Below, in pieces: positions 1 to 6,337 of a stretch of DNA of 8,497 nucleotides (positions within the stretch are counted from its first letter, which is position 1; each line of letters opens with the position of its first letter). The notes beneath the pieces were generated by a model. The model was not told the origin of the DNA. It worked only from the letters and a program-made list of their open reading frames with translations, and searched no databases. Source of the DNA: TC-15 sp034437275 (GTDB lineage Bacteria > Chloroflexota > Anaerolineae > Aggregatilineales > Aggregatilineaceae); contig DAOTUD010000025.1 in the NCBI GenBank assembly GCA_034437275.1, positions 1-8,497 of the forward strand, read 5' to 3'. A program made the position numbers and the translations under genes.

Positions 1-18
1 GATGCTGTCGGCGAATTC
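1..18. repeat. Left terminal inverted repeat of the IS1182-family element
   Basis: Exact reverse complement of 1745-1762 over 18 bases. The match ends inward at base 18. Outward extension cannot be judged because the window starts here. Confidence 0.85.
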
Positions 19-96
19 AACTGAAATGGTTTTTCACAGAAATCGACTAGAATGGGAAGCATATTCGTGCAAGTTCAGTTGTTGGAGAGATAACCA

Positions 97-1740
97 ATGA
101 GTTTGCATCCGCAACCCATCAACGAGATACCCGAACAAACTATGGCCGTGGCCCAAGCGGCATTTCCCAAAGGCAGTGTTTACATGACGATGCGGGATGA
201 ACTCGGCGTATTCTATACAGATGAAGCATTCGTCGAGTTATTTTCAAATCGTGGGCAACCGGCTGAAAGTCCCTGGCGGTTAGCGCTAGTCACCATCATG
301 CAATTTGCTGAGAATCTCACAGATCGGCAAGCAGCAGATGCGGTGCGCAGCCGGATCGATTGGAAATATGCTTTGGGTTTGGAATTAACCGATCCAGGGT
401 TTCACTTCTCCGTGTTGAGTGATTTTCGAGCGCGCTTGGTTGCCCATGAGGCGACTGAGCAGTTGCTGAATGCGATGCTCATCCGGTTCAAAACACAGGG
501 GTTGATTAAGGTGAGAGGCAAACAACGAACTGACTCAACGCATATTGTGGCGGCAGTACGGGGGCTGAATCGCCTTGAACAAGTGGGAGAAACAATCCGT
601 TCTACCTTGAACATTTTGGCCGAATTAGTGCCCGCCTGGCTCAAAACTCAGGTGCCAGTCGAATGGTTTGACCGTTATAGTGACCGTTTCGAAAACCACC
701 GATTGCCTACGAAAAAACAGGAAAGAGAAGTCTTAGCCAAAACCATTGGGGCGGATGGATACCACCTGCTGGCGGCGGTCTATGCGACCAAGTCTGCGTC
801 AGGTTTATGGGAAATTGAGGCGGTTCAGCACTTGCGCAGCGTGTGGCTCCAACAGTTTTATCTCGAAAACAATGCTGTTCACTGGCGTGACAAGCACAAT
901 GTGCCTCCCGGTGAGAAGATGATCGTCTCGCCTTACGATCCGGAGGCGCGTTACAGCCGTAAACGCAGCACAGAATGGATAGGTTATAAAACGCATCTCA
1001 CCGAAACATGTGATGCGGATGCCCCGTCCCTGATTACCCATGTTGAAACGACTTCCTCTACGGTGCAGGATGTTGAAGTTGTTGATGACGTTCATAACGA
1101 TTTGGCGGAACACGATAATCTTCCCGGTGAACACCTGGTGGATATGGGGTATATGTCCAGTGATGTATTGGTCACCAGCCAACAATTGGAGGTTAACCTG
1201 ATCGGGCCAGTTCGTCCTGACACCAGTTGGCAAGCGCAAACAGAAGGGGCGTTTGACCTCACCCAATTTGAAATTGACTGGGATCGTAAAACGGTGAAGT
1301 GTCCCCAGGGCAAGTTCACAAGTTACTGGCGTGAAGGACTTGGCAAATTCGGTAAGCCCAACATCCTTGCCGGGTATAAGCCCGCCGATTGTCGCGCCTG
1401 TTCATGCGCTGCACATTGCACACGCAACAAAGGGAATGGCGCGCGCACGTTGACTTTCCCTCAGAAAGAACAATATCTAGCACTCAAAGCGGCGCGTGAA
1501 CGTCAACAAACCGATGAATTCAAAGACCAATATCGCGCGCGTGCGGGAGTAGAAGGCGTGATTTCTCAGGCTACCGTTGCGCTCAACATGCGGCGAACAC
1601 GTTATCGAGGTCAGGACAAAACTCATCTGCAAAATGTTGCGACAGCTTCAGCAGTTAATCTGCTTCGAGCGGTTAATTGGCTCAACGGTAAACCCAAAGC
1701 CAAGACGCGTATTTCGTCTTTTGCAGCTCTGGCTGCCTAA
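97..1740 (+). CDS. IS1182-family DDE transposase
   Basis: This is the cut-and-paste transposase of the surrounding element, 547 residues, a normal full length for the family. The N-terminal part (about 25-130) matches the InsH/DUF772-type N-terminal domain seen in IS5/IS1182 transposases, and the rest is an RNase-H-like DDE catalytic core. Likely catalytic residues are D146 in 'RTDSTHI', D349 in 'LVDMGYMSSD' and E486 in 'YRARAGVEGVISQ', which also carries the Y-R-E signature of DDE transposases. A cysteine cluster (about 407-445, 'CRACSCAAHC') precedes the last catalytic block, as is usual in this group. The ATG at 97 has a GGAGAG ribosome site at 84-89, 7 bases upstream. The stop lies 4 bases before the right inverted repeat. 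No frameshift or missing catalytic residue is visible, so the protein may be active. A possible -10 box is TAGAAT (48-53), with no good -35. Confidence 0.93.
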   Translation: MSLHPQPINEIPEQTMAVAQAAFPKGSVYMTMRDELGVFYTDEAFVELFSNRGQPAESPWRLALVTIMQFAENLTDRQAADAVRSRIDWKYALGLELTDPGFHFSVLSDFRARLVAHEATEQLLNAMLIRFKTQGLIKVRGKQRTDSTHIVAAVRGLNRLEQVGETIRSTLNILAELVPAWLKTQVPVEWFDRYSDRFENHRLPTKKQEREVLAKTIGADGYHLLAAVYATKSASGLWEIEAVQHLRSVWLQQFYLENNAVHWRDKHNVPPGEKMIVSPYDPEARYSRKRSTEWIGYKTHLTETCDADAPSLITHVETTSSTVQDVEVVDDVHNDLAEHDNLPGEHLVDMGYMSSDVLVTSQQLEVNLIGPVRPDTSWQAQTEGAFDLTQFEIDWDRKTVKCPQGKFTSYWREGLGKFGKPNILAGYKPADCRACSCAAHCTRNKGNGARTLTFPQKEQYLALKAARERQQTDEFKDQYRARAGVEGVISQATVALNMRRTRYRGQDKTHLQNVATASAVNLLRAVNWLNGKPKAKTRISSFAALAA

Positions 1741-1744
1741 TTCC

Positions 1745-1762
1745 GAATTCGCCGACAGCATC
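1745..1762. repeat. Right terminal inverted repeat of the IS1182-family element
   Basis: Exact 18-base inverted partner of 1-18. It begins 4 bases after the transposase stop codon and marks the right boundary of the element. If the repeat is longer than 18 bases it would continue into 1763 onward. Confidence 0.85.
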
Positions 1763-1802
1763 CGATGGGTGTGATAATTGGGGGAAGGTGTGCAGACTGT
1801 CC

Positions 1803-1819
1803 TTATATATTAATATTAG
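1803..1819 (+). promoter_or_regulatory. AT-rich promoter candidate for the AMMECR1 gene
   Basis: A short AT island (ttatatattaatattag) in otherwise GC-rich DNA lies 36 bases before the gene and offers several -10-like hexamers (TATATT at 1806, TATTAG at 1814). No convincing -35 box sits at 16-18 bp. The insertion sequence ends only 40 bases upstream, so an original upstream element may have been lost or replaced. Confidence 0.25.
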
Positions 1820-1844
1820 CAGAATACGCCTGACCGTAGCGTAT

Positions 1845-1850
1845 GGGGGA
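1845..1850 (+). promoter_or_regulatory. Ribosome binding site deciding the AMMECR1 start
   Basis: GGGGGA ends 4 bases before the ATG at 1855. The in-frame ATG at 1843 overlaps this purine run and has no ribosome site of its own, so 1855 is the preferred start. Confidence 0.5.
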
Positions 1851-1854
1851 ACCC

Positions 1855-2436
1855 ATGACCGATAATTACACGCCGGAAGAAGAAGCGCTGCTGCTGGAAC
1901 TGGCGCGCACCGCCCTGGAAGCACTCACCACCCGCCGCGACCCGCCGGCACTCGACCTGGACGCGCTGCCGGAATCCCTGCGGGCGGAGCGCGCCTGCTT
2001 TGTCACCCTGCGCCACCGCGAGGATGGCGCGCTGCGCGGCTGCACCGGCACGTTGGTCGCCCGGCGTTCGTTGGCCGAAGAAGTGGTCTACATGGCCGGG
2101 CAAACAGCCTTCCACGATCCACGCTTCCCGCCCGTTGAGGCGCACGAGATCGCCGGCCTGCACATCGACATCAGCGTGCTGACCCCTTCGCAGCCGCTCG
2201 ATTTTGAGGACCCCGACGACCTGCTGGCCAGGCTGCGGCCCGGCGTGGATGGCGTGACATTGATGCTGGGGTCGCGGCGCTCGACGTTTCTGCCCCAGGT
2301 GTGGGACAGCTACCCGGACCCGAAAATTTTCCTGGACTTGCTGTGCCAGAAGATGGGGATGCCGCCCGACGCCTGGCGCACCGCGCCGATCCAGGTCGAG
2401 ACGTACCAGGCGATCATGATCGAGGAGGCGCTCTAG
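1855..2436 (+). CDS. amrA: AMMECR1 family protein (AmmeMemoRadiSam system protein A-like)
   Basis: This is a 193-residue cytoplasmic protein of the AMMECR1 family, which in prokaryotes is often encoded with a MEMO-like protein and a radical SAM protein. The family hallmark LRGCTG is at residues 60-65, and the conserved 'AFHDPRFPPV' block follows at about 86-95. The C-terminal 'STFLPQVWDSYPDPKIFLDLLCQKMG' region is also typical. Length is normal for bacterial members and nothing is missing. The exact biochemical role of the AMMECR1 component is not something I can state from sequence. No MEMO or radical SAM partner lies in the window: the left neighbour is an insertion sequence and the right neighbour is a separately promoted lipoprotein. 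The gene symbol follows system naming and is less certain than the family. An alternative start at 1843 would add four residues. Confidence 0.9.
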   Translation: MTDNYTPEEEALLLELARTALEALTTRRDPPALDLDALPESLRAERACFVTLRHREDGALRGCTGTLVARRSLAEEVVYMAGQTAFHDPRFPPVEAHEIAGLHIDISVLTPSQPLDFEDPDDLLARLRPGVDGVTLMLGSRRSTFLPQVWDSYPDPKIFLDLLCQKMGMPPDAWRTAPIQVETYQAIMIEEAL

Positions 2437-2489
2437 CGTGCCCGATCACGTTGCGCGCATCGATCGCAGCCGCGCGATCCGCCGCATCT

Positions 2490-2517
2490 TTGCGGGCTGT
2501 GCTGGCTCTGTTACAAT
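2490..2517 (+). promoter_or_regulatory. Promoter of the lipoprotein-propeller-methyltransferase unit
   Basis: TTGCGG (2490-2495) and TACAAT (2512-2517) are separated by 16 bp, giving an expected transcript start near 2524. This supports translation from the ATG at 2567 rather than from the longer open frame. The TTTGCG box recurs in two other promoters of the window. Confidence 0.5.
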
Positions 2518-2566
2518 CGACGCGATGTGGGGGGCTAAACGCAACAAGACCGGAGACGACTCATTC

Positions 2567-3403
2567 ATGCGACAATTGCTGATTCTGCTGGCGCTGGCGG
2601 GTGTGGCGCTGGCCGCCTGCGACGATAACGACTTGCCGGACATTGACGAGGTGATCATCACCGACACCCCCGGCCCGCGCGCTGACACAACCGAAACCCA
2701 GCCGCCGACCCAGATCGTGATGGTCATCACCGCGACCCCAGAGCCGGGCGTGCTGCTGGTGCCGATGACGTTTACGCCGCAGGGGACGCCCCCCGCCACA
2801 ACACGCAATCCGTCGCAATCCGATACCCCGGCGCAGACGGCGACGTCCTCGCCCAGCGCGACCCCGTCAGCGACCGCGCGCCCGCCATCCCCCACGCCGC
2901 GCCCGGCGATGTTCCCGACGGACACCGCCGCGCAGGTGGCGCTGGCCGAGCAGATCTTCCAGAATGGCCGCATGTTCTGGCTGCGCTACAACCGGCAGAT
3001 CTGGGTCATGGTCGCCAGCGAGGACGATCCGAACGTGGGCGACTGGTACTGCTATTACGACACGTTCCGCGAGGGCGAGCAGGAGCTTGACCCCGACCTG
3101 ATCCCGCCCCAGGACGCCGGTCAGGAGTTGTACCAGCCCCGGCGCGGCTTCGGCAAGCTGTGGCGCAACAACCCGCAGCTCAAGAACGCGCTCGGCTGGG
3201 CGATCACGCCCGAATTTGAGCTGACCAGCGCCTACCGCTACATCGCGGGGGGCACCTTCGACGCCGACGGAAATTACATCTCCGGCCCCGGCGAGCATCG
3301 CCTGACCTCGCTGTACAAGGAGCGCATTTCGTTCTATGAAGAAGACATTCGCGGCGACTGCCTGGGCGGAAGCTGGCAGTTGACGCCCAATCCGCAGGAC
3401 TAG
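2567..3403 (+). CDS. Lipoprotein with Ser/Thr/Pro linker and a Chloroflexota-type 'RGFGKLWR' C-terminal domain
   Basis: A 278-residue predicted surface lipoprotein of unknown function. Residues 1-18 are a lipoprotein signal peptide (MRQLLILLALAGVALAAC) with lipobox LAAC and lipidated Cys18. Residues of roughly 30-114 form a low-complexity linker rich in Pro, Thr and Ser, as in cell-surface proteins that span a wall layer. Residues 115-278 form a compact domain with 'GRMFWLRYNRQIWVM', 'YQPRRGFGKLWRNN' and 'ALGWAITPEFELTSAYR'. I associate this pattern with many uncharacterised Anaerolineae proteins. Two cysteines (162 and 265) could form a disulfide. The open frame extends back to a GTG at 2438, but the ATG at 2567 is chosen because it gives a clean signal peptide, has GGAG at 2552-2555 and lies downstream of the promoter. 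It is the first gene of a three-gene unit. Confidence 0.85.
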   Translation: MRQLLILLALAGVALAACDDNDLPDIDEVIITDTPGPRADTTETQPPTQIVMVITATPEPGVLLVPMTFTPQGTPPATTRNPSQSDTPAQTATSSPSATPSATARPPSPTPRPAMFPTDTAAQVALAEQIFQNGRMFWLRYNRQIWVMVASEDDPNVGDWYCYYDTFREGEQELDPDLIPPQDAGQELYQPRRGFGKLWRNNPQLKNALGWAITPEFELTSAYRYIAGGTFDADGNYISGPGEHRLTSLYKERISFYEEDIRGDCLGGSWQLTPNPQD

Positions 3404-3406
3404 GGC

Positions 3407-3412
3407 AGGGGG
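3407..3412 (+). promoter_or_regulatory. Ribosome binding site deciding the propeller lipoprotein start
   Basis: AGGGGG ends 6 bases before the ATG at 3419 but directly abuts the in-frame ATG at 3413. Normal spacing favours 3419. Confidence 0.45.
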
Positions 3413-3418
3413 ATGCCG

Positions 3419-4456
3419 ATGGGCCGCACCGTGTGGAGACTGGCCGCGACGGTCGTGCTGGTCGTGTTGGGGGCCGCCGCCTGCCGCCCAGCGCCGAACG
3501 CAGCGCGGCCAGACCCGACAGCGGTGCCCTCCGGCGCGTTGATCGCGTTCATCTCCGACCGCGACGGGGGCGACGAAATCTACACCATGCGCCGCGATGG
3601 CTCCGAGGTGCTGCGCGTGACCAACAACACCGTCACCGAGACCGGCCTCGCGTGGTCGCCGGACCGGGTGACGCTGGCCTATGCGACGGTCGAGGACCCC
3701 GACATTTACACCATCCAGGCCGACGGCACGCTCCCCGCGCGGCTGACACAGGGCGGCCACAGCCGCGATCCGGCCTGGTCGCCGGACGGGGCGCAGATCG
3801 TGTATGTCAGCACGGAAGCGGGCGACGCCGCGATCATGCGTATGGACGCCGACGGCTTGTATCCCGTCGCGCTCGCCGGTGGCCCGACGGACGACACCGC
3901 CCCGGCGTGGTCGCCGGATGGGGCGCGCATTGCGTTTGTGTCGGCGCGGGAGGATGGCGTCGCGCTGGTGGCGATGGACGCGGATGGGGCGAACGTGACG
4001 CCGGTCGCACCGCTGCCCGGCCCGGCCTGCTGCGTGACGTGGTCGCCGGATGGATCGCGGATCGCGGTGGTCGTCACGGTGGGCGACGCTGCCGGGCTGT
4101 ACGTCGCTGGTATTGACTCTGGCGGCGCGTCAGACCTGCGGTTGATCGCGGCGGGCGGGGCACAGCCGGCATGGTCGCCGGATGGATCGCGGCTGGCCTA
4201 CGTCCGCCCGGCAGAGGATGGCGACGGCTCCGTGCTCGAAGCCCTGGATGGCGATCGCACGCTGGCGCTGACCGGGGCCGGTGCGCAGCACACCGCGCCG
4301 GACTGGTCACCGGACGGGGCGCAGATCGTGCTGGCCAGCGACGAGGCTGGGACGTCCGATATCGTCGTGCTCGACGTATTCGACGCGGGCCGGGTCATCA
4401 CGCATCCTCTCACTGAGGGCGACGCCCGCGACCGTGCGCCCCGCTGGCAACCCTGA
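3419..4456 (+). CDS. TolB-like WD40/PD40 beta-propeller lipoprotein
   Basis: A 345-residue exported protein, probably anchored by a lipid. The signal peptide ends in 'VLGAAAC', with Cys22 as the lipidation site. After a short Pro/Ala linker comes a beta-propeller of the TolB/PD40 type. Six WSPD motifs start the outer strands of successive blades (tryptophan codons at 3653, 3776, 3908, 4040, 4172 and 4304). A seventh, degenerate copy is 'RWQP' at 4445, so six or seven blades are likely. Such propellers usually bind proteins or ligands; no catalytic domain is attached. A vicinal cysteine pair (204-205) lies just before the fourth WSPD. The gene starts 15 bp after the previous stop and is followed 12 bp later by the methyltransferase, so co-transcription is likely. 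The ATG at 3413 is an alternative start. The partner or ligand is unknown. Confidence 0.88.
   Translation: MGRTVWRLAATVVLVVLGAAACRPAPNAARPDPTAVPSGALIAFISDRDGGDEIYTMRRDGSEVLRVTNNTVTETGLAWSPDRVTLAYATVEDPDIYTIQADGTLPARLTQGGHSRDPAWSPDGAQIVYVSTEAGDAAIMRMDADGLYPVALAGGPTDDTAPAWSPDGARIAFVSAREDGVALVAMDADGANVTPVAPLPGPACCVTWSPDGSRIAVVVTVGDAAGLYVAGIDSGGASDLRLIAAGGAQPAWSPDGSRLAYVRPAEDGDGSVLEALDGDRTLALTGAGAQHTAPDWSPDGAQIVLASDEAGTSDIVVLDVFDAGRVITHPLTEGDARDRAPRWQP
3653..4447 (+). repeat. Periodic propeller-blade repeats, 132-bp spacing
   Basis: The WSPD-encoding core (tggtcgccgga or near variants) recurs at 3653, 3776, 3908, 4040, 4172 and 4304, with a degenerate seventh at 4445. Intervals are 123, 132, 132, 132, 132 and 141 bp. 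Some copies are nearly identical in DNA beyond the core: 'ccggacggggcgcagatcgt' occurs in the second and sixth, and 'tggtcgccggatggatcgcgg' in essence in the fourth and fifth. This is an intragenic repeat, not a mobile element. Confidence 0.8.
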
Positions 4457-4468
4457 GCGCGCCCGGTC

Positions 4469-5401
4469 ATGGCTCCGGCTGCCTGCCGCCTGTGCGGCAA
4501 TTCCCACCATAGCCAACTGCATACCGCCCCGGAGAGCCGCTATCGCAGCGGCGAGGCGTTCGATTATGTCGACTGTGCGGCGTGTGGCAGCCTGTCGCTG
4601 GTCACGCTGCCGCCCGATCCGGGCGCGCACTACCCGGCGGACTACAGCGGCTTTCGTCCGGCGGCGGGTGGCCGGCGGCGGGGATGGCTGCGCCGCCAGC
4701 GGGATCGCTATGTGCTGTGGGGGCGTGGCGTGATCGGGCGGCTGCTGCTCGCGCGCTATCCCGAACCCGCGATCCGGGCGCTGGCTGGGACCGATCCCGC
4801 GGCGCGGGTGCTGGACGTGGGCGCAGGGGGCGGGGCGCTGGTCACCCGGCTGCGCGCGCTGGGATTCGCGCATGTGCTGGGCGTCGATCCGTACACCGCC
4901 GCGACGTATCCCAACGGGGCGCGGGTGGTGCAGGGGACGCTCGATGATATCACCGGGACGTGGGATGTGATCATGTTTCACCACGCCTTCGAGCACGTCC
5001 CCGATCCCGGCGCGACGCTGCGCGCAGCAGCGGATCGCCTGGCCCCGGATGGCACGCTGCTGATCCGTGCGCCGCTGGTGCCGTGTGTGGCGTGGCGGCG
5101 CTACGGGGTGGCGTGGGTCCAGCTAGACGCGCCGCGCCATGTGTTCATCCCGTCGCTGGAGGGGCTGACGGAACTGGCGCGTGCCAACGGGCTGGGACTG
5201 CTCAGCGTGCGCCATGATTCGACCGCCTTCCAGTTCTGGGGCAGCGAGTGCGTGCGGCAGGGCTTCCCCCTGGACGATGCAGCGGCGGCGCGGTTCAGCC
5301 GGGCGCAGCGGCGGCGCTGGGCGCGGGCGGCGCGGCAGCTCAACGCGCGCGGGCAGGGCGATCAGGCGGCGTTCACCTTTATGCGCGCCCCGGCGGAATA
5401 G
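4469..5401 (+). CDS. Class I SAM-dependent methyltransferase with N-terminal CxxC/CxxC zinc-ribbon-like segment
   Basis: A 310-residue cytoplasmic methyltransferase. The N-terminus has two CxxC pairs (C6/C9 in 'CRLCGN' and C36/C39 in 'CAACGS') that could bind zinc, as in methyltransferases acting on sugars or surface glycans. The Rossmann core follows: motif I 'VLDVGAGGG' at 114-122, the acidic residue ending strand 2 at D140 ('VLGVDP'), and D166 in 'DVIMFHHAFEHV'. The 'FEHVPDP' block and the 'LAPDGTLLIRAPL' strand are typical of the Methyltransf_11/23 type. The family acts on many substrates, so the target cannot be named. A surface polysaccharide or small molecule is a guess from the zinc-ribbon architecture and the lipoprotein neighbours. 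It is the last gene of its unit, 12 bp after the propeller gene, with no clear ribosome site, so translational coupling is plausible. A strong terminator begins 8 bp after the stop. Confidence 0.88.
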   Translation: MAPAACRLCGNSHHSQLHTAPESRYRSGEAFDYVDCAACGSLSLVTLPPDPGAHYPADYSGFRPAAGGRRRGWLRRQRDRYVLWGRGVIGRLLLARYPEPAIRALAGTDPAARVLDVGAGGGALVTRLRALGFAHVLGVDPYTAATYPNGARVVQGTLDDITGTWDVIMFHHAFEHVPDPGATLRAAADRLAPDGTLLIRAPLVPCVAWRRYGVAWVQLDAPRHVFIPSLEGLTELARANGLGLLSVRHDSTAFQFWGSECVRQGFPLDDAAAARFSRAQRRRWARAARQLNARGQGDQAAFTFMRAPAE

Positions 5402-5408
5402 GACTGCA

Positions 5409-5438
5409 AAAAAGCGACCCGGCCCGGGGTCGCTTTTT
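5409..5438. terminator. Bidirectional rho-independent terminator
   Basis: The 12-bp perfect stem AAAAAGCGACCC / GGGTCGCTTTTT (5409-5420 with 5427-5438) has a 6-base loop and is followed by gtttt. The A run on the left gives a U tract on the other strand. It can therefore end both the methyltransferase unit and the converging minus-strand gene that stops at 5469. Confidence 0.9.
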
Positions 5439-5468
5439 GTTTTGCGTCATTGTGTTGGTGTGCGGAGC

Positions 5469-5654
5469 CTAGTCTTCCCACTCGACGTGGATCACGGTGA
5501 CCTCGCTGCCCTGGTGCCGCTTGGGGTAGATGTCCTGGTGCAGGCCGTGATCTTCCAGGATGTGCGCAAAGTCGCTGTGCATGATGCTTTGCAGGAACGC
5601 CTGCACCGTGCGGCCTTGCAGTTGAACGTTTGGATCACAGATCAGGTTACGCAT
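5469..5654 (-). CDS. Small hypothetical protein, 61 residues
   Basis: I do not recognise this protein. It is a 61-residue, probably cytoplasmic protein with no signal peptide or membrane segment. It is rich in His, Gln and acidic residues near the C-terminus ('LHQDIYPKRHQGSE', then 'VIHVEWED'). Support for it as a real gene comes from context. It occupies the only coding-like stretch between the methyltransferase terminator and the AT-rich gap, it converges on a terminator that works in both directions, and an AT-rich region with a minus-strand TATAAT lies upstream. The ribosome site is weak: a GGGG run lies 13 bases before the ATG and GAAGAA is closer. The function is unknown. Confidence 0.6.
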   Translation of the reverse strand: MRNLICDPNVQLQGRTVQAFLQSIMHSDFAHILEDHGLHQDIYPKRHQGSEVTVIHVEWED

Positions 5655-5719
5655 GTGAGTTCTTCTTCCCCTTTAAACTCGGCCTTCGATAGCCAGTCGC
5701 TTACCCGTTGGCACTCTCA

Positions 5720-5725
5720 ATTATA
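5720..5725 (-). promoter_or_regulatory. Minus-strand -10 candidate for the 61-residue gene
   Basis: Read on the minus strand this is TATAAT, about 65 bases before the ATG at 5654. No good -35 sits at 16-18 bp (AATTAG at 17 bp). TTGAAA is 22 bp away. Because ATTATAAT is palindromic, the same box also reads on the plus strand. Confidence 0.3.
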
Positions 5726-5790
5726 ATGCAAAAAATTGATATCTAATTTTCAAACAATTAATAAATTGTGAATATGTTGTAAAAGCCCTA

Positions 5791-5819
5791 TTGCAATTCA
5801 TGCCAGATAGTGCTACCAT
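5791..5819 (+). promoter_or_regulatory. Promoter candidate for the small STAS-like gene
   Basis: TTGCAA (5791-5796) and TACCAT (5814-5819) are 17 bp apart, and TGC directly before the second box makes an extended -10. A start near 5826 would give a leader of about 100 bases. Both hexamers are imperfect. Confidence 0.35.
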
Positions 5820-5822
5820 TTC

Positions 5823-5863
5823 TTTAACTAAATTTAACGAATTTTACCTTTGTTTAAATTTTT
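5823..5863. repeat. A/T tracts phased at 10 bp
   Basis: TTTAAC (5823), TTTAAC (5833), TTTACC (5843) and TTTAAA (5853) start exactly 10 bp apart, with AAATTT or AATTTT tracts between them. Spacing of one helical turn suggests intrinsically bent DNA or a binding site for a nucleoid or regulatory protein. That role is inferred. Confidence 0.5.
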
Positions 5864-5924
5864 GCCCGTTTTATGGCGTATTGAACTGGCCTGAACGTTA
5901 AACATTATTAAAGGAGACGCGGCC

Positions 5925-6308
5925 ATGTCATTCCGAATTACCCCGATTGACGTCACAGTATCCCGCTGCCGGCGCGTGGGGGCGTTGTCCTCCGCAAGCT
6001 GCCGCGAACTGCGCGAGGCGCTGGCCCCGCTTGACGGCAATCTTTTGATCGATGGCAAGACGATGAACACCTTTGAGTGTGCGCAACTGCTGCTCAGCGT
6101 GCGCCCGATCCTGCCGCGCACCGCGATTGTGGGCGGCGACCTGGCGTCCTTTGTGGCGGCGATGCTGCCCGGCAAGGATTATTACCAGCACGAACTGCGC
6201 TGCTTTGAATCCGAGGACGACGCCATCGCCTGGCTGCACGGCGATCCGCCGGCGTCGCAGATCGTGCCGATGCCGCACCAGCAGCAGGATGTGGAGGCGG
6301 TGGTATAA
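5925..6308 (+). CDS. Small protein, possibly SpoIIAA/STAS-like
   Basis: A 127-residue cytoplasmic protein with no signal peptide or transmembrane segment. The sequence alternates short hydrophobic strands and helices: 'NLLIDGKTMNTFECAQLL' (about 39-56), 'PRTAIVGGDLASFVAAML' (about 63-81) and a late 'CFESEDDAIAWL' (about 95-106). The last element resembles the closing helix of small SpoIIAA-like/STAS-type proteins, where an acidic turn leads into 'A-x-x-WL'. This is a by-eye fold guess, not a firm family assignment. The ATG at 5925 has a strong AAGGAG site (5911-5916) 8 bases upstream, so the start is secure. It is flanked by an AT-rich promoter region and a hairpin terminator, so it is probably transcribed alone. 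It could alternatively belong to an uncharacterised lineage-specific family. Confidence 0.8.
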   Translation: MSFRITPIDVTVSRCRRVGALSSASCRELREALAPLDGNLLIDGKTMNTFECAQLLLSVRPILPRTAIVGGDLASFVAAMLPGKDYYQHELRCFESEDDAIAWLHGDPPASQIVPMPHQQQDVEAVV

Positions 6309-6309
6309 T
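6301..6309 (+). promoter_or_regulatory. Extended -10 motif overlapping a stop codon
   Basis: TGGTATAAT is a full extended -10 (TGnTATAAT) lying across the TAA stop (6306-6308) of the preceding gene. No -35 is visible. A transcript from here would meet the hairpin at 6338-6376 after about 60 bases, so it may be fortuitous or may make a short RNA. Confidence 0.25.
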
Positions 6310-6337
6310 CCGGCAGCCTGATTATTCGGGCGGTTAA

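Larger units (their letters stand above)
1..1762 (+). mobile_element. IS1182-family insertion sequence, apparently complete
   Basis: The first 18 bases (gatgctgtcggcgaattc) are a perfect inverted copy of 1745-1762, and a single transposase gene fills the space between. The size (about 1.76 kb), the one-ORF organisation and the transposase type fit IS1182. The left copy begins at the very first base of the window, so the true inverted repeat may be longer and the element may start slightly upstream. For the same reason no target duplication can be checked. Base composition is visibly more AT-rich than the genes to its right, which suggests a mobile, transferred element. It lies about 90 bp upstream of the AMMECR1 gene. 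Confidence 0.88.
5655..5924. other. AT-rich divergent intergenic region
   Basis: About 270 bases between two divergently oriented genes, with a sharp drop in GC relative to its neighbours. It contains candidate promoters for both directions, a palindromic ATTATAAT at 5720-5727, and A/T tracts spaced by 10 bp (5823-5863). I see no open frame with coding character and no tRNA-like fold. Confidence 0.7.

Noticed and set aside
18..81. CAACTGAA (18-25) and TTCAGTTG (74-81) inverted pair upstream of the transposase
   Set aside because: An 8-bp match with a 48-base gap is weak evidence for a functional hairpin in AT-rich IS DNA.
2462..2479. GATCGC/GCGATC hairpin after the AMMECR1 gene
   Set aside because: Only a 6-bp stem with a 6-base loop and no T run follows, so it is too weak to call a terminator.
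2438..2566. N-terminal extension of the lipoprotein from GTG at 2438
   Set aside because: It would bury the lipoprotein signal peptide behind 43 polar residues and place the start upstream of the promoter at 2490-2517.
2867..3760. Long open frame on the minus strand (297 codons)
   Set aside because: It lies antisense across the end of one lipoprotein gene and the start of the next. It has the Ala/Arg/Gly/His-rich composition of a GC-rich shadow frame and no domain.
3653..4320. Regular spaced repeats considered as a CRISPR array
   Set aside because: The repeats are in frame, encode WSPD blades and are separated by conserved coding sequence, not by unique spacers.
4307..4996. Minus-strand open frame of 229 codons
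   Set aside because: Antisense to the propeller and methyltransferase genes, whose domains are clear; composition is typical of a shadow frame.
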